NCBI RefSeq assembly: GCF_001368815.1
Contig: NZ_CTEI01000002.1
Coordinates: 1-64,000 of the forward strand
Length of the DNA: 64,000 nucleotides
Direction of reading: 5' to 3'
DNA from: Paraliobacillus sp. PM-2
Lineage (GTDB): Bacteria > Bacillota > Bacilli > Bacillales > Amphibacillaceae
Below the pieces are notes generated by a model that ran no database searches, was not told the origin of the DNA, and saw only the letters and a program-made list of their open reading frames with translations. Below, one piece after another: positions 61,541 through 64,000 of this stretch. Numbering within the stretch: the first letter of the stretch is position 1; each line of letters opens with the position of its first letter. The position numbers were made by a program, and so were the translations under genes.

Positions 61541-62467
61541 TTATGCTAGTGCGTCTTGGATATTCGGAACAATTTGTTTCTTACGTGAAACAACGCCTTT
61601 TAGTAACGCTTGGTTATTTGTTAATGTTACATCAAATGCTTTTTCTACTACTTTTTGTTTGTCACCTAATACAAGAATAACAGAATCGTTATTCAAAATA
61701 TCTGTTACAACGAAGGTGAATAAGGAAAGTCCTTTTTCAGTTATTTTTTCTTGTATCGTTGATTCGATTTCTGCCTGTTTGTTTAAAATATCGTTTGTAT
61801 CTACTGTATTTACTTGTGCAACTTCTACAATATGACCCGCCATATTGAATTCTTTTGCATCTAATGATATTAACTCTTCTACTGTTTTATCACTTAAATC
61901 TGCTCCAGCTTTAAGCATATCCAATCCATACACTTGTTCGTCAACTTCTGCAATAGCAGCTAGTTCTTTAGCGGCTTGCGTATCTTCTTGGGTACATGTT
62001 GGTGATTTGAATAATAATGAGTCTGAAATAATTGCGGATAACATCAATCCTGCAATTTCTTTTGGAATAGTAACTTGATGTTCCTTAAATAATTTATTTA
62101 AAATCGTAGCTGTACAACCAACAGGTTCTGCACGGTAATAAACTGGATCATTTGTTTCAAAATTTGCGATTCGGTGATGATCAATTACTTCTTTTACTCG
62201 CACTTGTTCAATATCATCTACACTTTGTTGACGTTCATTATGGTCGACCAAAATGACGGTCTCCACTTCATTTGATACCGTTTCTACATATCTAGGTGCC
62301 TGAACGTTAAAATGGTCTAAAGCGAATTGTGTTTCATTATTTACTTCACCTAGACGTACAGCTTCAACATCTTGACCTAATTGTTGTTTTAAATAGGCAT
62401 AAGCAAGTGCCGCTGTTATAGTATCTGTATCTGGATTTTTGTGTCCGAATATTAGTGTTTTGCTCAA
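61541..62467 (-). CDS. ppaC: manganese-dependent inorganic pyrophosphatase (family II)
   Basis: 308 aa from TTG 62467, which lies nine bases after AAAGGAG. With this start the metal ligands fall at H9, D13 and D15 (GHKNPDTDT), as in B. subtilis PpaC, while the longer open frame to 62542 would add 25 unrelated residues. DHH(R) at the second metal site and the C-terminal RKKQIVP motif are present. It hydrolyses pyrophosphate and drives biosynthetic reactions in the cytosol. Confidence 0.94.
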   Translation of the reverse strand: MSKTLIFGHKNPDTDTITAALAYAYLKQQLGQDVEAVRLGEVNNETQFALDHFNVQAPRYVETVSNEVETVILVDHNERQQSVDDIEQVRVKEVIDHHRIANFETNDPVYYRAEPVGCTATILNKLFKEHQVTIPKEIAGLMLSAIISDSLLFKSPTCTQEDTQAAKELAAIAEVDEQVYGLDMLKAGADLSDKTVEELISLDAKEFNMAGHIVEVAQVNTVDTNDILNKQAEIESTIQEKITEKGLSLFTFVVTDILNNDSVILVLGDKQKVVEKAFDVTLTNNQALLKGVVSRKKQIVPNIQDALA

Positions 62468-62556
62468 TGTGTTTCTCTCCTTTATCTTTTGCATTGCCTT
62501 TAGAATGAAAAATCCATATCTATTGTAACCTAAATTGTACATTGTTTCATTAAGTT

Positions 62557-63801
62557 TTATTTTATTTGACCATTTCCATGTAACGTGTATTTGGTTGAAG
62601 TGAGTGCTTGTAAACCCATTGGCCCTCTTGCATGTAGTTTCTGTGTACTAATGCCTATTTCTGCACCAAACCCAAATTCAAATCCATCAGTAAACCGAGT
62701 AGATGCATTATGATAAACACATGCTGCATCCACCTCATTTAAAAACTGGATCACATGTTGATCGGTTTCAGAAATAATTGCTTCTGAATGCTTTGTTCCA
62801 TATTGATTAATATGATTGATTGCTTCGTCTACATTTTCAACTGTTTTAATTGCTACGGTTTTATCTAGATATTCCGTATGCCAATCTTTATCTGTAGCTA
62901 AGGGTAGCTCCTTGCGATAACCTGCTATGGTTTTATCAACATACATGGCCACATCATGATCATATAGCGCGTTTATTAACTGATCTCCGTATTGTTCAAA
63001 CCATTGCTTATCTACTAAGATAGTTTCGATCGCATTACATACAGATGGTCTTTGTGTTTTCGCATTAATTGCTATTGCAATACTCATCTCTACATCAGCT
63101 GTTTGATCAATAAAAAGATGACAATTACCGGCACCTGTTTCCAACACTGGTACAGAAGATTTTTCAACCACCGTATCGATTAATTTTTTGCTTCCCCTTG
63201 GAATTAATACATCTAAATGTTCATTCAAACGAAACATTTTTTCTGCGGTAGCACGACTGGTATCTTCCACTAATTGAACGGCATCAACAGGTAGATCAGA
63301 GTGTGTTAACGCTTCTTGAATAACACGAACCAATGCAATATTTGAATGAATAGCAGAAGAGCTACCACGTAATAATACGGCATTTCCAGTTTTTAAACAA
63401 AGGCTAGCAGCATCTACTGTAACATTTGGTCTAGCTTCATAGATAATGCCAATCACACCAATAGGTACAGTCACTTTTTTTATTGCTAAACCGTTGGGCC
63501 TTTCCCATTCTGCTTGAGTAGAGCCAATTGGATCATCCAACTTAATTAGTTGTTGTAATGATTCAGCCATTCCTTCAATGCGTTTTTTATCTAAACGTAA
63601 TCGATCAATAATCGCATCAGATATTCCTTTTTCTCTTGCTGCTGCAATATCGTTTTCGTTCTCTTTCAGAATGTATTCCTGCTGACTTATTAATGCATCA
63701 GCAATTAATTGAATAGCTTTGTTTTTTTGAGCTGTTGTTGTACGACTTAATTGAATGGTTGTTTCCTTTGCCTTTTTTGCAATTGTTAAAAGATCATTCA
63801 T
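62557..63801 (-). CDS. proA: gamma-glutamyl phosphate reductase
   Basis: 414 aa, complete. It reduces gamma-glutamyl phosphate to glutamate semialdehyde with NADPH, the second step of proline synthesis. The aldehyde-dehydrogenase-like fold has [16 protein letters not shown] near 113-128 and the catalytic Cys in [10 protein letters not shown]. It starts three bases after the proB stop, so the two are one operon. Proline is also an osmoprotectant, which fits a salt-tolerant host. Confidence 0.95.
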   Translation of the reverse strand: MNDLLTIAKKAKETTIQLSRTTTAQKNKAIQLIADALISQQEYILKENENDIAAAREKGISDAIIDRLRLDKKRIEGMAESLQQLIKLDDPIGSTQAEWERPNGLAIKKVTVPIGVIGIIYEARPNVTVDAASLCLKTGNAVLLRGSSSAIHSNIALVRVIQEALTHSDLPVDAVQLVEDTSRATAEKMFRLNEHLDVLIPRGSKKLIDTVVEKSSVPVLETGAGNCHLFIDQTADVEMSIAIAINAKTQRPSVCNAIETILVDKQWFEQYGDQLINALYDHDVAMYVDKTIAGYRKELPLATDKDWHTEYLDKTVAIKTVENVDEAINHINQYGTKHSEAIISETDQHVIQFLNEVDAACVYHNASTRFTDGFEFGFGAEIGISTQKLHARGPMGLQALTSTKYTLHGNGQIK

Positions 63802-63804
63802 CTT

Positions 63805-64000
63805 TTATACCCCCTGTAATGTTAATACTAAATGATCACGATGAATTACTTCAGACTTATGCTGGTTTGTAATATGCATCGCGTTGGAACTACGCATCCC
63901 TTTAATTTGATGAATTTCTGCTGAATTGTAGTTAACTTTCCCTTTTGCAATAACATTTTGTTGATATACTATTTCTACTACATCATTTTGTTTAAAGTCA
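63805..64000 (-). CDS. proB: glutamate 5-kinase, C-terminal part (cut by the window edge)
   Basis: Only the last 65 codons are inside the window. They encode the C-terminal PUA domain of proline-type glutamate 5-kinases (VIAKGKVNYNSAEIHQIKG). The kinase domain and start lie beyond 64000. The product phosphorylates glutamate for ProA. Confidence 0.85.
   Translation of the reverse strand, partial: DFKQNDVVEIVYQQNVIAKGKVNYNSAEIHQIKGMRSSNAMHITNQHKSEVIHRDHLVLTLQGV

Overview
The window is a 64 kb chromosomal segment of a low-GC Gram-positive bacterium. Purine-rich Shine-Dalgarno (SD) sites, frequent TTG/GTG starts and the gene content (cydABCD, a mvaA/mvaS/thiolase cluster, NhaC antiporter, YitT, CvfB, IDEAL and LCP proteins, L-box and THI riboswitches) point to the family Bacillaceae. 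A salt- or alkali-adapted genus of the Oceanobacillus/Virgibacillus/Gracilibacillus type is likely, but that placement is inference. No rRNA, complete tRNA, CRISPR array or insertion sequence was seen.

Layout. 0-7 kb is an accessory island on the + strand. It holds a split zinc-ribbon protein, a UvrD-type helicase fused to an HsdR_N-like nuclease domain and a complete LexA-type S24 autoprotease, a 603-aa protein with a PD-(D/E)XK motif and a degenerate HD-like N-terminus, a MazG-like pyrophosphohydrolase and an HNH endonuclease. A decayed second copy of the helicase gene's 3' end lies behind the 603-aa gene, which suggests cassette insertion. This island is the best candidate for an undescribed (defence or DNA-damage) system. 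7-15 kb carries a PRC-barrel protein, aspartate 4-decarboxylase and a three-gene phosphorelay/c-di-GMP cluster. 15-19.7 kb has two surface proteins behind a structured leader, a glycosyltransferase and a lipoprotein.

19.9-31 kb is a patchwork of single small genes, mostly on the - strand: membrane proteins, a GNAT enzyme, BioY with a BirA-like operator, an EamA transporter, an Asp-box protein and a RelBE-like toxin-antitoxin pair. It also holds a type I toxin/antisense-RNA locus and several broken genes, and recurring TGC(GC)CC motifs sit between genes. 31-36.9 kb has a CopB-type copper ATPase with a CsoR-like operator, RDD and LCP envelope proteins and a BrnQ transporter. 37.5-41.6 kb holds the upper mevalonate pathway with mvaS inverted between mvaA and thiolase. 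A 52-bp tandem repeat, an NhaC antiporter, YitT and a solitary tyrosine recombinase follow.

45.7-64 kb is mostly conserved core: an interspersed repeat with terminal inverted repeats, TPP riboswitch-tenA, the cydABCD operon, htpG with a near-perfect CIRCE element, an IDEAL protein, lysine riboswitch-dapA, cvfB, yqxD, cysK, ilvA, ppaC, proA and the 3' end of proB at the window edge.
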